NCBI RefSeq assembly: GCF_014287815.1
Contig: NZ_JACOOQ010000001.1
Coordinates: 124,001-188,000 of the forward strand
From: Clostridium lentum
Lineage (GTDB): Bacteria > Bacillota > Clostridia > Clostridiales > Clostridiaceae
DNA: 64,000 nt
Direction: 5' to 3'
Position numbers and translations under genes: made by a program. Shown here piece by piece: positions 1-9,012 of this stretch. Every line of letters begins with the position of its first letter. The stretch's first letter is position 1. The notes beneath the pieces were generated by a model. The model saw nothing but the letters and a program-made list of their open reading frames with translations, made no database searches and had not been told where the DNA came from.

Positions 1-2
1 AT

Positions 3-158
3 CAGTATTTATATGGAGATAATCAATTTATAATTTCAAAAGAAATTGAAAAGTATGATGTTAAGACCATTAACGAAGGATTAAGGCTTATATATAAGGA
101 ATTAGAAGAAGGAGGTTATTATCATAAAGAAGGTTATGCATATTCTGCCAATGAATAA
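3..158 (+). CDS. C-terminal end of an upstream gene (partial)
   Basis: An open frame enters from the left edge and stops with TAA at 156-158, giving 51 visible residues ending in YAYSANE. The tail is charged, without recognisable motifs, and too short to name. Because it runs straight into a glycosyltransferase gene, overlapping it by about 23 bases, it is probably another member of the same polysaccharide operon, translationally coupled to the next gene. The ribosome-binding site for that next gene (AAGGAGG at about 109-115) lies inside this frame. Function unknown. Confidence 0.55.
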   Translation, partial: QYLYGDNQFIISKEIEKYDVKTINEGLRLIYKELEEGGYYHKEGYAYSANE

Positions 159-1233
159 AATGAGCGGAGCAGAAAAAATGGCATTATTAATGTGCAGCAA
201 TTTTAAAAAGTATGAACCAATAGTTGTTTGTGGTGGAGAAAGTTTAAAGAAGGCTTTTGATGATAAAGGTATAGATACATATACATTAAGCTTTAGTAAA
301 AAAAATTTATTAAAGACTTTAAAAAAATTAAAGTCTTTAATTAAGGAAAAAAATATAGAAATACTTCACTGCCATGATAATACAGCATCATTATATGGAT
401 ATATATTAAAAGGAATATATAGAGTAGATGTAAAAGTAATTTCACATATTCATAATTGTTATCCATGGATAAAGGAAGATGGAATTAATAAGAAGATAGA
501 TAGTATTTTTAGACCTAAATATGATTTTAATATTACATGCGGCAGTCGAGTATATGATTTTTATGATAAATATGCACCATATTTTAATAAGAATAAAACA
601 GAAAGTCTTTCTAATGCAATGGATATAGAAGATATTACAAATATTAGTTTTAATGATATTGAAAATGTCAGAAAGGAATTTAATATTCCAAGAGATAAGA
701 AAATTTTGGGTTTTATAGGAAGATTATCAGAACAAAAAGGAATAGTACCATTTATTAATGAGTTTGCTAAGAATAAAAAAAGATTTGAAGATTGTAAGGT
801 TCTTTTAGTAGGAAATGGTGAACAGCAAGAGCAAGTTAATGATCTTATTAGGAAATTAGGTATCAATGATATGTTTATTCTTACTGGCTTTCAAGAAGAT
901 ATTTATAAATTTTATCCTCTAATAGATGTGCTGTTTTTACCATCAATATATGAAGGCTTGCCAATGGTATTATTAGAAGGCATGGCCTTTAAGAAAGCAG
1001 TTATATCAATGGATGTTGGAAGCATTAATGAGTTAGTGACAAATGAAACAGGATTATTAATACAAGCAGGGAATTATAAAGAGTTTATAGATAAGTTAGA
1101 AAAAATTAAGAGCAATGAGGATATTGCAAAAAGATATGCATTAAACGGATATAAATTTGTACAGAAAAAATACAATATAAAATGTTATGTGAAAAATATA
1201 GAAAGCATATATGATAATGTTTTAAATGGCTAA
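136..1233 (+). CDS. GT4-family glycosyltransferase
   Basis: Predicted GT-B fold retaining glycosyltransferase that adds a sugar to a lipid-linked oligosaccharide at the cytoplasmic membrane. From the ATG at 136 it is 365 residues. The N-terminal half carries the Gly/Ser-containing loop NKMSGAEKMA. The C-terminal nucleotide-sugar half shows GFIGRLSEQKGI and the EX7E motif in EGLPMVLLEG, both typical of GT4. The ATG at 136 lies 20 bases from the nearest good ribosome-binding site (109-115). In-frame ATC at 121 or ATA at 124 sits at proper spacing and would add IKKV or KKV, which matches how such enzymes usually begin, so a non-AUG start is plausible. Donor and acceptor sugars cannot be read from sequence. 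Confidence 0.85.
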   Translation: MHILPMNKMSGAEKMALLMCSNFKKYEPIVVCGGESLKKAFDDKGIDTYTLSFSKKNLLKTLKKLKSLIKEKNIEILHCHDNTASLYGYILKGIYRVDVKVISHIHNCYPWIKEDGINKKIDSIFRPKYDFNITCGSRVYDFYDKYAPYFNKNKTESLSNAMDIEDITNISFNDIENVRKEFNIPRDKKILGFIGRLSEQKGIVPFINEFAKNKKRFEDCKVLLVGNGEQQEQVNDLIRKLGINDMFILTGFQEDIYKFYPLIDVLFLPSIYEGLPMVLLEGMAFKKAVISMDVGSINELVTNETGLLIQAGNYKEFIDKLEKIKSNEDIAKRYALNGYKFVQKKYNIKCYVKNIESIYDNVLNG

Positions 1234-1255
1234 GTGATAAGTAAGGAGGAAACCA

Positions 1256-2503
1256 ATGAGAATATATTTGTTATTTTCAATGATGGAAGCATTTATAAGT
1301 TTAATGTTAAAGGATGTAGTTGATAGCTACACATTAACTGTACTTTGGATGTTTATAAATTCCTTTGTTCTTATTGGATGGTTTTATCATAAATCTAAGG
1401 ATACCACCATGTTTATGTTTTTACTTATAGGCTTTTTACTTAGATTATTAATGATGATTTATGATACTAATGTATCAAGATTACCATTTAACACTGGTGA
1501 TGCATATAAATTTGATGAAATGGCAAGGCTCACGGCTGCAGCACTGCCAGAACAGCTTTTAGAGCACTTTACAGGTTTTTATTCTCAATTTTTAGGGGTT
1601 GTTTACTATATTTTTGGAGAGTACAACTTCTTTGGACATTTTATAAATATATCATTTATCATGCTAGCAGCGACAAAGCTTATTGATATAGCTGATTTGT
1701 TAGAATTTAAGACTAGAAATGAAAAGCTATTAATTGCATTATGGCTTTTCATGCCTATACCTATGCTTATGGGATATGCACTATTGAGAGAAGCATCAAT
1801 GTATTATTTTATAGTTCAATCTATTTACTTTTTCCTTAAATGGTTTGAAAAATATAACTATATATATGCAGTACTCGCCATACTAATGGGACTTATGGGA
1901 GGAAAATATCATAGTGGTGTTAGTGTTATTGTTGTTCCATATATTTATTATTTTATTTTTTATAGTCGTAAAAAGAAAAAAATTAGCTTTAATATATTTA
2001 ATAAGCTTATAATTGCAGCGGGAATAGTTGTAGCACTTCTTGTATTACAAAGTGCAGGTGATGAAATATATGGTAAGGCTACAGCAGATACAGGAGGAGG
2101 TTCCGCTTACTTAACTAATATAGAAATGGATAGTCCAATAGACTTAATAATTTGGGGACCTGTTAAGGAAATATTTTTATTATTTTCACCTATGCCATGG
2201 CTTGTAAGAGGGGGATTGGATATAGCAACATTAATGTTTGACTCTACTATATTTGTTTTCGGTATGTATTTAATGGCACGGTATTTTAGAACCATGGAAA
2301 GTAAGGTCAAAGCTTTAGTTTTAGTATTGTTGCTTGGTGGTTTTGTTTTTGGACTTGGAAGTCTTAATACTGGTACAGCTATGAGACATAGAAATAAGTT
2401 TACTTCATTAGTATTAGTAAGCGGTATATATGTCATAGATAAAAATAAAAAGGTAAGTGATAATATTGAAAATTTTGTCAAGAATATTTTGTATAAGTTT
2501 TAA
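1256..2503 (+). CDS. polytopic membrane protein, candidate polysaccharide polymerase
   Basis: A 415-residue protein with about ten hydrophobic segments spread over its length and charged loops between them (for example around residues 75-110 and 265-290). It follows an AGGAGG site and lies between two GT4 genes. No flippase-like or acyltransferase-like motif is seen. The layout resembles EpsG/Wzy-type polymerases, which are poorly conserved, and the locus otherwise lacks a polymerase before 62 kb. The central LLREASMYY stretch preceding a membrane segment is the most conserved-looking part. Alternative: another GT-C type transferase. The membrane location is clear; the polymerase role is inference from context. 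Confidence 0.55.
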   Translation: MRIYLLFSMMEAFISLMLKDVVDSYTLTVLWMFINSFVLIGWFYHKSKDTTMFMFLLIGFLLRLLMMIYDTNVSRLPFNTGDAYKFDEMARLTAAALPEQLLEHFTGFYSQFLGVVYYIFGEYNFFGHFINISFIMLAATKLIDIADLLEFKTRNEKLLIALWLFMPIPMLMGYALLREASMYYFIVQSIYFFLKWFEKYNYIYAVLAILMGLMGGKYHSGVSVIVVPYIYYFIFYSRKKKKISFNIFNKLIIAAGIVVALLVLQSAGDEIYGKATADTGGGSAYLTNIEMDSPIDLIIWGPVKEIFLLFSPMPWLVRGGLDIATLMFDSTIFVFGMYLMARYFRTMESKVKALVLVLLLGGFVFGLGSLNTGTAMRHRNKFTSLVLVSGIYVIDKNKKVSDNIENFVKNILYKF

Positions 2504-2519
2504 TTAAGGGGAATGGGGA

Positions 2520-3605
2520 ATGAAGAAAATATGCTTTTTAAGTGGAGATATGTCTAGAAGTGGGGGAACTGAAAGAGTATTAGCTATTATAGCCAATGAG
2601 CTTTGTAAAAAAGAAGATTTATTTGAAATTCATATTTTAAGTACGGTAAATGAAAAGAATACTTCCTTTTTCAAGATAGATAGTAGAATAAAGCAAAATA
2701 GAATTTTAAATAGTAAGTCTTTAAATTTTAAGAAGCAATATTTTAAAGTAGTTAAAGGCATAAGAGATTATATAAAAGAAAATAGCATTGATGTTTTTAT
2801 AGATGTGGAAGTAATAAGTAGTATATTTTCGATTCCAGCCACAAGATTTACTAAAACAAAGCATATAGCTTGGGAACACTTTAATTTCTATGAAAACAAC
2901 GGATCTTCCTTAAGAGCTTTAGCACGAAAAATTGATGCTAAATTTTCAGATTATATAATCACTCTTACAGAGGAAGATAAAAATAATTACTTAAATAATT
3001 TAAAAATAATAGGAAAAATAGACTATATTTATAATCCTATGGAAATAAAGGAAGTTAAGAAGTGTAGCTTACATTCAAAACAAATAGTAAGTGTAGGAAG
3101 GCTTACATATCAAAAGGGATTTGACATGCTTATTGATGTGGCAAAGGATGTCTTAGAGAAAAATAAAGAGTATAAGTGGCTTATATTAGGTGATGGTGAA
3201 GATAAAGAAAAGCTTCAAAGTAAAATCAAGGAATATAATTTACAAGATAGATTAATTCTTAAAGGTAAAGTTTCTAATGTGGAAGATTATTATGAAAATA
3301 GTGCTTTATATGTAATGACTTCAAGATTTGAAGGATTACCAATGACTCTTTTAGAAGCTAAAAATCATAAGCTACCTATAGTAAGTTTTGATTGTCCAAC
3401 TGGACCATCAGAAATTATAAGAAATAATGTTAATGGATATTTAGTTAAAGCAAATGATATTAAAGAAATGAGTAATAAAGTTAATAGTGTTTTACAAGAT
3501 GATAAAAAGCTAAAGGAATTTAGTGATAAAGCAGAACTTGATATAGATAAGTTTAATATTAATTCAATAATCAATAAGTGGATAAATATTTTATGCACTA
3601 TTTAA
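2520..3605 (+). CDS. GT4-family glycosyltransferase
   Basis: A 361-residue GT-B enzyme. The N-terminal domain begins KKICFLSGDMSRSGGTERV, with the glycine loop typical of the acceptor side. The donor domain carries SVGRLTYQKGFDML and the EX7E motif EGLPMTLLEA, followed by a GPSEII segment common to GT4 enzymes of capsule loci. The ATG at 2520 has a GGGGA site just upstream. It sits 16 bases after the membrane protein and is followed within 12 bases by another GT4, so all are probably one transcript. Sugar specificity is not deducible. Confidence 0.87.
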   Translation: MKKICFLSGDMSRSGGTERVLAIIANELCKKEDLFEIHILSTVNEKNTSFFKIDSRIKQNRILNSKSLNFKKQYFKVVKGIRDYIKENSIDVFIDVEVISSIFSIPATRFTKTKHIAWEHFNFYENNGSSLRALARKIDAKFSDYIITLTEEDKNNYLNNLKIIGKIDYIYNPMEIKEVKKCSLHSKQIVSVGRLTYQKGFDMLIDVAKDVLEKNKEYKWLILGDGEDKEKLQSKIKEYNLQDRLILKGKVSNVEDYYENSALYVMTSRFEGLPMTLLEAKNHKLPIVSFDCPTGPSEIIRNNVNGYLVKANDIKEMSNKVNSVLQDDKKLKEFSDKAELDIDKFNINSIINKWINILCTI

Positions 3606-3616
3606 GGAGAGAAATT

Positions 3617-4687
3617 ATGGCAATAGCGATATATAGTAATGTTCTAGATAATGGTGGAATCAGTAAATTTGTATATAATATGCATCATGCTTTTCAAAAG
3701 AAAAATATTAAAAGTGAAATAGTTACCTTTAGTGCAGATACTATATATGGAAATAATATAACGTTATTAAGCTGTACTAATCATGGTAATAGAATTATGA
3801 AGCTTAGAAGATTTATTTTAGATAAAGATATAGATTCAATTATAGCAAATACATGGTTTGAAGGTCTTATAGCAAAATTAGCAGCAGTTTTTAGCGGAAA
3901 AAAAGTAAAAGTAATTTCTGTTGTTCATATAAGACCTAATTTATGGGGATTTTCTAAAAATGATATTTTAAGAAGTGGTGTAGCAAAAATATCTTTAAAT
4001 TTATGTGATAAAGTTATTGCTGTTTCCAATGAATTAAAGGAAGCTCTCATAAAAGAAGGTTGGGTAAATAAGAAAAAGATTACTACAATATATAATCCAG
4101 TTATTTTTTATGAAATAAAGTATCACAAAATTAAATATAAGGATATTAAAGGTAAGAAAAATATCAATATTGCAGTTATAGGTTGGATTCAACCAAGAAA
4201 AGCTCAGGATATAATTATTAAAGCTTTTAGTGAAGTAAAAGATAGAAACTTTACTTTAAATTTTATTGGTGGTGTTGAAGATAAGACATTTAATGATGAG
4301 GTATTAAGATTAATTGAAGATAATAAGCTTAAAGATAAGGTGAAATTTTGGGGAGCGAGAAAAGATGTTTTTAAAATATTAGATCAAATGGATATATTAG
4401 TTTCAGCAAGTAGGGGAGAAGCATTACCAACAGTAATGATTGAGGCATTATATTGTGAAAAACCAATAATATCAAGTGATTGTGATTATGGGCCAAAGGA
4501 AATATTAGATAACGGAAAATATGGTCTTATATTTAAAGTAGATGATTATAACGGTTTAGCAAAATGCTTTAACACTATGGTAAATAACAATGAATTATAT
4601 AATAAATTTTTAAGTTTATCACAAGAAAGAAGCAAACTATTTACTTATGATAAAGCAGTAAAATCTTATTTAGAAATATTGAAATAA
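3617..4687 (+). CDS. GT4-family glycosyltransferase
   Basis: A 356-residue GT-B glycosyltransferase. I chose the ATG at 3617 because AAGGAGAG lies 7 bases before it and the product then begins MAIAIYSNVLDNGGISKF, a normal GT4 N-terminus. The longer in-frame start at 3578 would overlap the previous gene without a ribosome-binding site. The donor domain shows VIGWIQPRKAQDIII and the EX7E motif in RGEALPTVMIEAL, then YGPKEIL. It is separated by 13 bases from the next gene, a GT2 enzyme with an unusual start codon. It acts with its neighbours on a lipid-linked repeat unit; the linkage made is unknown. Confidence 0.86.
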   Translation: MAIAIYSNVLDNGGISKFVYNMHHAFQKKNIKSEIVTFSADTIYGNNITLLSCTNHGNRIMKLRRFILDKDIDSIIANTWFEGLIAKLAAVFSGKKVKVISVVHIRPNLWGFSKNDILRSGVAKISLNLCDKVIAVSNELKEALIKEGWVNKKKITTIYNPVIFYEIKYHKIKYKDIKGKKNINIAVIGWIQPRKAQDIIIKAFSEVKDRNFTLNFIGGVEDKTFNDEVLRLIEDNKLKDKVKFWGARKDVFKILDQMDILVSASRGEALPTVMIEALYCEKPIISSDCDYGPKEILDNGKYGLIFKVDDYNGLAKCFNTMVNNNELYNKFLSLSQERSKLFTYDKAVKSYLEILK

Positions 4688-4700
4688 GGAGAGGGTTACC

Positions 4701-5792
4701 ATTAAGCCTTTAGTTAGTGTAATTGTTCCAGTATTTAATGGAGAAAAATATATAGAAAAATGTATTAAATCTATTTCAAATCAAAGCTTAAAAGAAATTG
4801 AAATTATTGTAGTTAATGATGGCTCAAAAGATAAAACATTAGATGTGTTACAAGCTTTAAGTTTAGAAGATAAAAGAATTAAAGTTATAGATCAAATTAA
4901 TTCAGGAGTATCACAGGCTAGAAATAATGGTTTAAAAAATGCTTCTGGAAAGTATATAGGCTTTGTTGATGCAGATGATTATATTGATGTGACAATGTAT
5001 GAAAAAATGTATAAAAAAGCTGAAGATAATAATTGTGAAATAGTTATATGTAATGTTAATGATGTAAAAGGTGAAGAAAAAAAGGTTAGCTTATGCCTAG
5101 AAGAAGGAATCATTAATATGGATATGATTATTAAGGAAGATTTCCTTTGTGAAAAATACTGTAAATTAGGAACAGCAGTATGGCATAAGATATTCAAAAG
5201 TGAGCTTATAAAAAATAATAATATTAAATTTGTAAATTATAACGAAGTTGCCAGTGAAGATACATTATTTAATTTTGAAGCAATGATGAAAGCTAAAAAA
5301 ATATATTGTTTAGACGAACCTTTATATAACTACATAATAACAGAAGCTTCACTTACTAAAAGTAGCGTAGCAAAAAGTAATATGGTAAAAAGGTGCATAA
5401 ATACTGTAGATATAATAAGAGATTTCCTTGAAAAAAACAGTATTAAAGCAGAGCAATATATAAATTATCTAATTTATTGGGAATTTATTAATGCATTATC
5501 ATATGTTGATGAAGTAAATGTGAAAAATATTTCAAAAGCTATAAAGGAATATAGCAAAATTAAAGGTTTTAAAGCTGCATTAAAAAATATAGCCTTTAGT
5601 AGTAAGTTAGATAAATATTTTATAAATCATAAAGGAAGCTATTTAACTGTTAATAAAATATTTGATAAAACATTTTCTATATTATGTTATCTGAATTTAA
5701 ATTCTTTAGCAGCAGTAATTCATAGTAAAAGGCTTAAAAGAGCAAGAGCAATACAAAAGTATAATAAAATCAGGGGGAATGATAGTGAGTAA
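4701..5792 (+). CDS. GT2-family glycosyltransferase with apparent ATT start
   Basis: A 363-residue inverting GT-A enzyme if translated from ATT at 4701. The conserved GT2 N-terminus (KPLVSVIVPVFNGEKYIEKC, then VNDGSKDKT) is encoded directly after this ATT. AAGGAGAGG lies about 6 bases upstream, and an in-frame TGA at 4680-4682 leaves no ATG, GTG or TTG between the stop and the conserved start of the domain. The first conventional in-frame start (GTG 4845) would delete the nucleotide-binding strand and inactivate the enzyme. The metal-binding DXD-like motif is FVDADDYID. The C-terminal third is the variable acceptor region. It overlaps the next gene by 8 bases. Confidence 0.85.
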   Translation: MKPLVSVIVPVFNGEKYIEKCIKSISNQSLKEIEIIVVNDGSKDKTLDVLQALSLEDKRIKVIDQINSGVSQARNNGLKNASGKYIGFVDADDYIDVTMYEKMYKKAEDNNCEIVICNVNDVKGEEKKVSLCLEEGIINMDMIIKEDFLCEKYCKLGTAVWHKIFKSELIKNNNIKFVNYNEVASEDTLFNFEAMMKAKKIYCLDEPLYNYIITEASLTKSSVAKSNMVKRCINTVDIIRDFLEKNSIKAEQYINYLIYWEFINALSYVDEVNVKNISKAIKEYSKIKGFKAALKNIAFSSKLDKYFINHKGSYLTVNKIFDKTFSILCYLNLNSLAAVIHSKRLKRARAIQKYNKIRGNDSE

Positions 5793-6819
5793 TATTTCTA
5801 TAAGTGTATTGATGCCAGTATATAATAGTGAAAAATTTTTATTAGAAACAGTACAAGCAGTTATAAATCAAAGCTATACTGACTGGGAACTTATATTAGT
5901 TGATGATGGATCTACAGATAATAGTAAAGAAATATGTACAAAGCTTATGAATGATGATAAGAGAATAAAATATATATTTCAAGAAAATTTAGGTGTATCT
6001 CATACGAGAAATGTAGCTCTTGAAAATGCTCAAGGAAAATATATTGTATTTGTTGACAGTGATGATTTAATACATGAGGATTATCTAAAGATATTAATAA
6101 ATTCTATAGAAAAAAATAATTCAGATGTATCAGTATGTAATTTTATTGAAAGAAAGATTTTAAATACAGGAAAAATTGAAGATATAACTAGAGAGTTTTA
6201 TCTAAAAGAAGTTATGGAAATGTCAGAAATGAAAGATTATATTATGGATTTTGGAAATAGTGGTCTTTTAAATCCATTATGGAACAAAATATATAAAAGA
6301 CAAATTATAGAAAATAATAATATAACTTTTGATGAAGATATTAAAACAGGAGAAGATTTTATTTTTAACCTTCAGTATTTTAGAAAAACTAAAAAAATAT
6401 CATTTATTAAAGAAAAGCTTTATTACTATATTAGAAGAAATAATAACAGTATTACATATCAGTATATAGAAAATATGTATGAGAGGGGATGGGAAATACA
6501 TTCACTATTAGAAAGCTTTTTAGAAGATATGAATTTTTATAGTAATGAAAATGCTTATGTACTTTATGGTAATCACTTAACTGGAGCATTTTCAGCATTT
6601 TTAAATTTATATCATGATAATTGTAAATTAACTTCAAAGGAAAAAAGAGAATATATAAGAAGAATAATAGATAGACCATATGTAAAAAAGTGTGCAGTTA
6701 ATAGAAAAAGTGATAAAGGAATTATAGGTTTAACTTCCTTTTTAGTAAGAATGAATAATACTTTATTAATATCAGCTGCATTTAAAGGAATATCTTTAGC
6801 TAGGAAGGTGAAAGCATAA
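5785..6819 (+). CDS. GT2-family glycosyltransferase
   Basis: A 344-residue GT-A glycosyltransferase: SVLMPVYNSEKF at the N-terminus, VDDGSTDNSKEI for nucleotide binding, and FVDSDDLIHED as the DXD-like site. I prefer the GTG at 5785, 7 bases after the GGGGG ribosome-binding site; the ATG at 5779 is only one base from it. Its stop overlaps the next start (TAATG), so the two are translationally coupled. It is one of six GT2 paralogues in the first 14 kb, all with a roughly 200-residue catalytic domain and a divergent C-terminal helical region. Confidence 0.87.
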   Translation: MSNISISVLMPVYNSEKFLLETVQAVINQSYTDWELILVDDGSTDNSKEICTKLMNDDKRIKYIFQENLGVSHTRNVALENAQGKYIVFVDSDDLIHEDYLKILINSIEKNNSDVSVCNFIERKILNTGKIEDITREFYLKEVMEMSEMKDYIMDFGNSGLLNPLWNKIYKRQIIENNNITFDEDIKTGEDFIFNLQYFRKTKKISFIKEKLYYYIRRNNNSITYQYIENMYERGWEIHSLLESFLEDMNFYSNENAYVLYGNHLTGAFSAFLNLYHDNCKLTSKEKREYIRRIIDRPYVKKCAVNRKSDKGIIGLTSFLVRMNNTLLISAAFKGISLARKVKA

Positions 6820-7841
6820 TGAGTATAAAAGTTAGTGTAGTAATGCCAGTATATAATGCTGAAAAATATTTAGCTAAGTCTATAGAAAGTATGCTTAGCC
6901 AAAGTTTAAAGGAAATAGAGTTAATTTTAGTTAATGATGGCTCGAAGGATAAGAGTTTAGCTATATGTGAAGAATATGCTAAAAGAGATTCAAGAATAAT
7001 AGTAATTAATAAGAAAAATGAAGGTGCATGTATAGCAAGAAATACAGGAATATCTATAGCTAAGGGAAAATATATTCAACTTGTAGATGCTGATGATTAT
7101 ATAGAAAACAATATGTTAGAAGAACAATATAACTTAGGTGAAAAAACTAATGCTGAAGTTGTAATGTGTGGTATGAAGTTTGATGTACACAAAAAGAATG
7201 GACAGGTTGTTATCAGTGAAGCTCATTATAAAGATATGGTGTTAAATTCACAGGAAGAAATAAAACTAATATTTATGGATTTATTTGATAATCTTTTATT
7301 TAACTATACACACAATAAACTTTATAATAGAGAGTTTTTAAAGAAAAACAACTTAAAGTTTATTGAATGGCTTCCAATAGATCAAGATACTAACTTTAAT
7401 ATAGATGTTTTCAAAGCATTAAATAAGTTAACAATAAGCACAAAATCTTATTATCATTATGTAAAAACTTTTGAAGAAACAATAGTTACAAGATATCATG
7501 CTAATAAGTTTAAAGTAAGAACTTTTAGATATGATAGATTAAAGGAGTTACTGGAAAGCTGGGGTATATATAATGATGAAAATAAAAAGAAATTAGCTTC
7601 CATGTATATACATCATGTTATTGAGTGTTTTGAAATATATAACCATAAGAAATGTGACTTAAATACTAAAGAAAAGAAGAAGGAAATAGAAAAAATATTA
7701 AATACAAAACAAGTTAAAGATTCTTTAGAAATACTAGATAGAGCAAATTCATTTTACACAAATATGGTATTTAAAGCTATGAAAGAAGGAAGTGTTAATA
7801 TAATATATGATCTTTGTAAAGTAAAGAAATTCTTAAAATAG
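6819..7841 (+). CDS. GT2-family glycosyltransferase
   Basis: A 340-residue GT-A enzyme. Visible motifs are SVVMPVYNAEKYLAKSI, VNDGSKDKSL and the DXD-like LVDADDYIENN. The start ATG overlaps the previous stop by one base, showing tight coupling. The C-terminal region (about 200-340) is Lys/Glu-rich and helical, as in capsule GT2 enzymes. Which sugar it adds cannot be told; it likely extends the same lipid-linked repeat unit as its neighbours. Confidence 0.87.
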   Translation: MSIKVSVVMPVYNAEKYLAKSIESMLSQSLKEIELILVNDGSKDKSLAICEEYAKRDSRIIVINKKNEGACIARNTGISIAKGKYIQLVDADDYIENNMLEEQYNLGEKTNAEVVMCGMKFDVHKKNGQVVISEAHYKDMVLNSQEEIKLIFMDLFDNLLFNYTHNKLYNREFLKKNNLKFIEWLPIDQDTNFNIDVFKALNKLTISTKSYYHYVKTFEETIVTRYHANKFKVRTFRYDRLKELLESWGIYNDENKKKLASMYIHHVIECFEIYNHKKCDLNTKEKKKEIEKILNTKQVKDSLEILDRANSFYTNMVFKAMKEGSVNIIYDLCKVKKFLK

Positions 7842-7851
7842 GGGTAAAAAT

Positions 7852-9012
7852 ATGAAGAAAAAAATTCTATTTTTAATAGAAAGCTTTGCTGGTGGTGGAG
7901 TTGAAAAAGTATTTATAGATTTAATAAATAATATGGATATAAGTAAATATGATATTACTGTAATGAGTATATGGGATTATGGTGTAAGAAAAAAAGATTT
8001 AAGAAAAGATGTAAAATATAAATCTATTTTTCCTAATATAAGAGGAATAAGCAGAGTGTTTCATAATTTTGTGGAAAAAAGTGATGGAAGTTTACTTTAT
8101 AAGCTTGGAATAAGAGAAAAGTATGATATTGAAATTGCTTTTATTGAAGGAAGAGCTACAAAAATAATAGGGGCATCTACTAATCCTAATAGCAAAAAAA
8201 TTGCATGGGTTCATATTGATCTATCTCAAGGACATTGGACAAGTAGAGTTTTTAGAGAAAGCTTACAAAGAGAAAAAGAGTGCTATAAAAAGTTTAATGA
8301 TATAGTTTTTGTTTCTAACTCTGCTAAGGAAGGGTTTAAAAATTTATTTGGAGATGATTTTGATAATCTTCAAGTTAAATATAATCCTATTATAGCTGAA
8401 GAGGTAGTAAAAAAAGCTGAAGAAGAAGTAAATGATATAGAAAAGCCAAAAGATAAAAGGTTATTAGTTACCAGCGGAAGATTAGTATCACAAAAGGGGT
8501 ATGAAAGCCTTTTGGAAGTTTGTAATAAATTAAATAGAGATAATATTAAATATGAATTATGGATTTTAGGAGAGGGATGGGCTAGACCTAAGTTAGAAGA
8601 GCTTATAAATAAATATAACTTAAGTAATGTTAAATTATTAGGCTTTAAGGAAAATCCATATAAGTATATAAGTAAAGGGGATTTATTTGTATGCTCATCT
8701 AAAAATGAAGGATTTTCATTAGTAATAGCAGAGGCAATGATTTTAGGATTACCTGTTATAAGTACAAACTGTTCAGGACCAAATGAACTTTTAAATTTTG
8801 GACAATTTGGATATATGGTTGAAAATAATGAAGAGGCTTTATATGAAGGTTTAAAAGAAATTATAAATAATGATGAAAAGCTTAAATATTATAAGAAAAA
8901 ATCTAAGGAAAGAATAGATTTCTTTAATTATAAAAATAGAATTAGTGATATTGAGAGGTTATTTAATGATGACTACCAAGCCGAAAATCAGTGTTATAAT
9001 ACCTGTTTATAA
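7852..9012 (+). CDS. GT4-family glycosyltransferase
   Basis: A 386-residue GT-B enzyme beginning KKILFLIESFAGGGVEKVF, with the classic GGG loop. The donor domain has TSGRLVSQKGYESLLEV, LWILGEGWARPKLEELI and the EX7E motif EGFSLVIAEAM, then SGPNELL. The ATG follows AGGGG with good spacing. Its 3' end overlaps the next GT2 gene by 47 bases in another frame. Membership of GT4 is clear; substrate unknown. Confidence 0.87.
   Translation: MKKKILFLIESFAGGGVEKVFIDLINNMDISKYDITVMSIWDYGVRKKDLRKDVKYKSIFPNIRGISRVFHNFVEKSDGSLLYKLGIREKYDIEIAFIEGRATKIIGASTNPNSKKIAWVHIDLSQGHWTSRVFRESLQREKECYKKFNDIVFVSNSAKEGFKNLFGDDFDNLQVKYNPIIAEEVVKKAEEEVNDIEKPKDKRLLVTSGRLVSQKGYESLLEVCNKLNRDNIKYELWILGEGWARPKLEELINKYNLSNVKLLGFKENPYKYISKGDLFVCSSKNEGFSLVIAEAMILGLPVISTNCSGPNELLNFGQFGYMVENNEEALYEGLKEIINNDEKLKYYKKKSKERIDFFNYKNRISDIERLFNDDYQAENQCYNTCL

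Noticed and set aside
4845..4847. GTG as the start of the GT2 gene
   Set aside because: It would remove the conserved N-terminal nucleotide-binding strand encoded just upstream.
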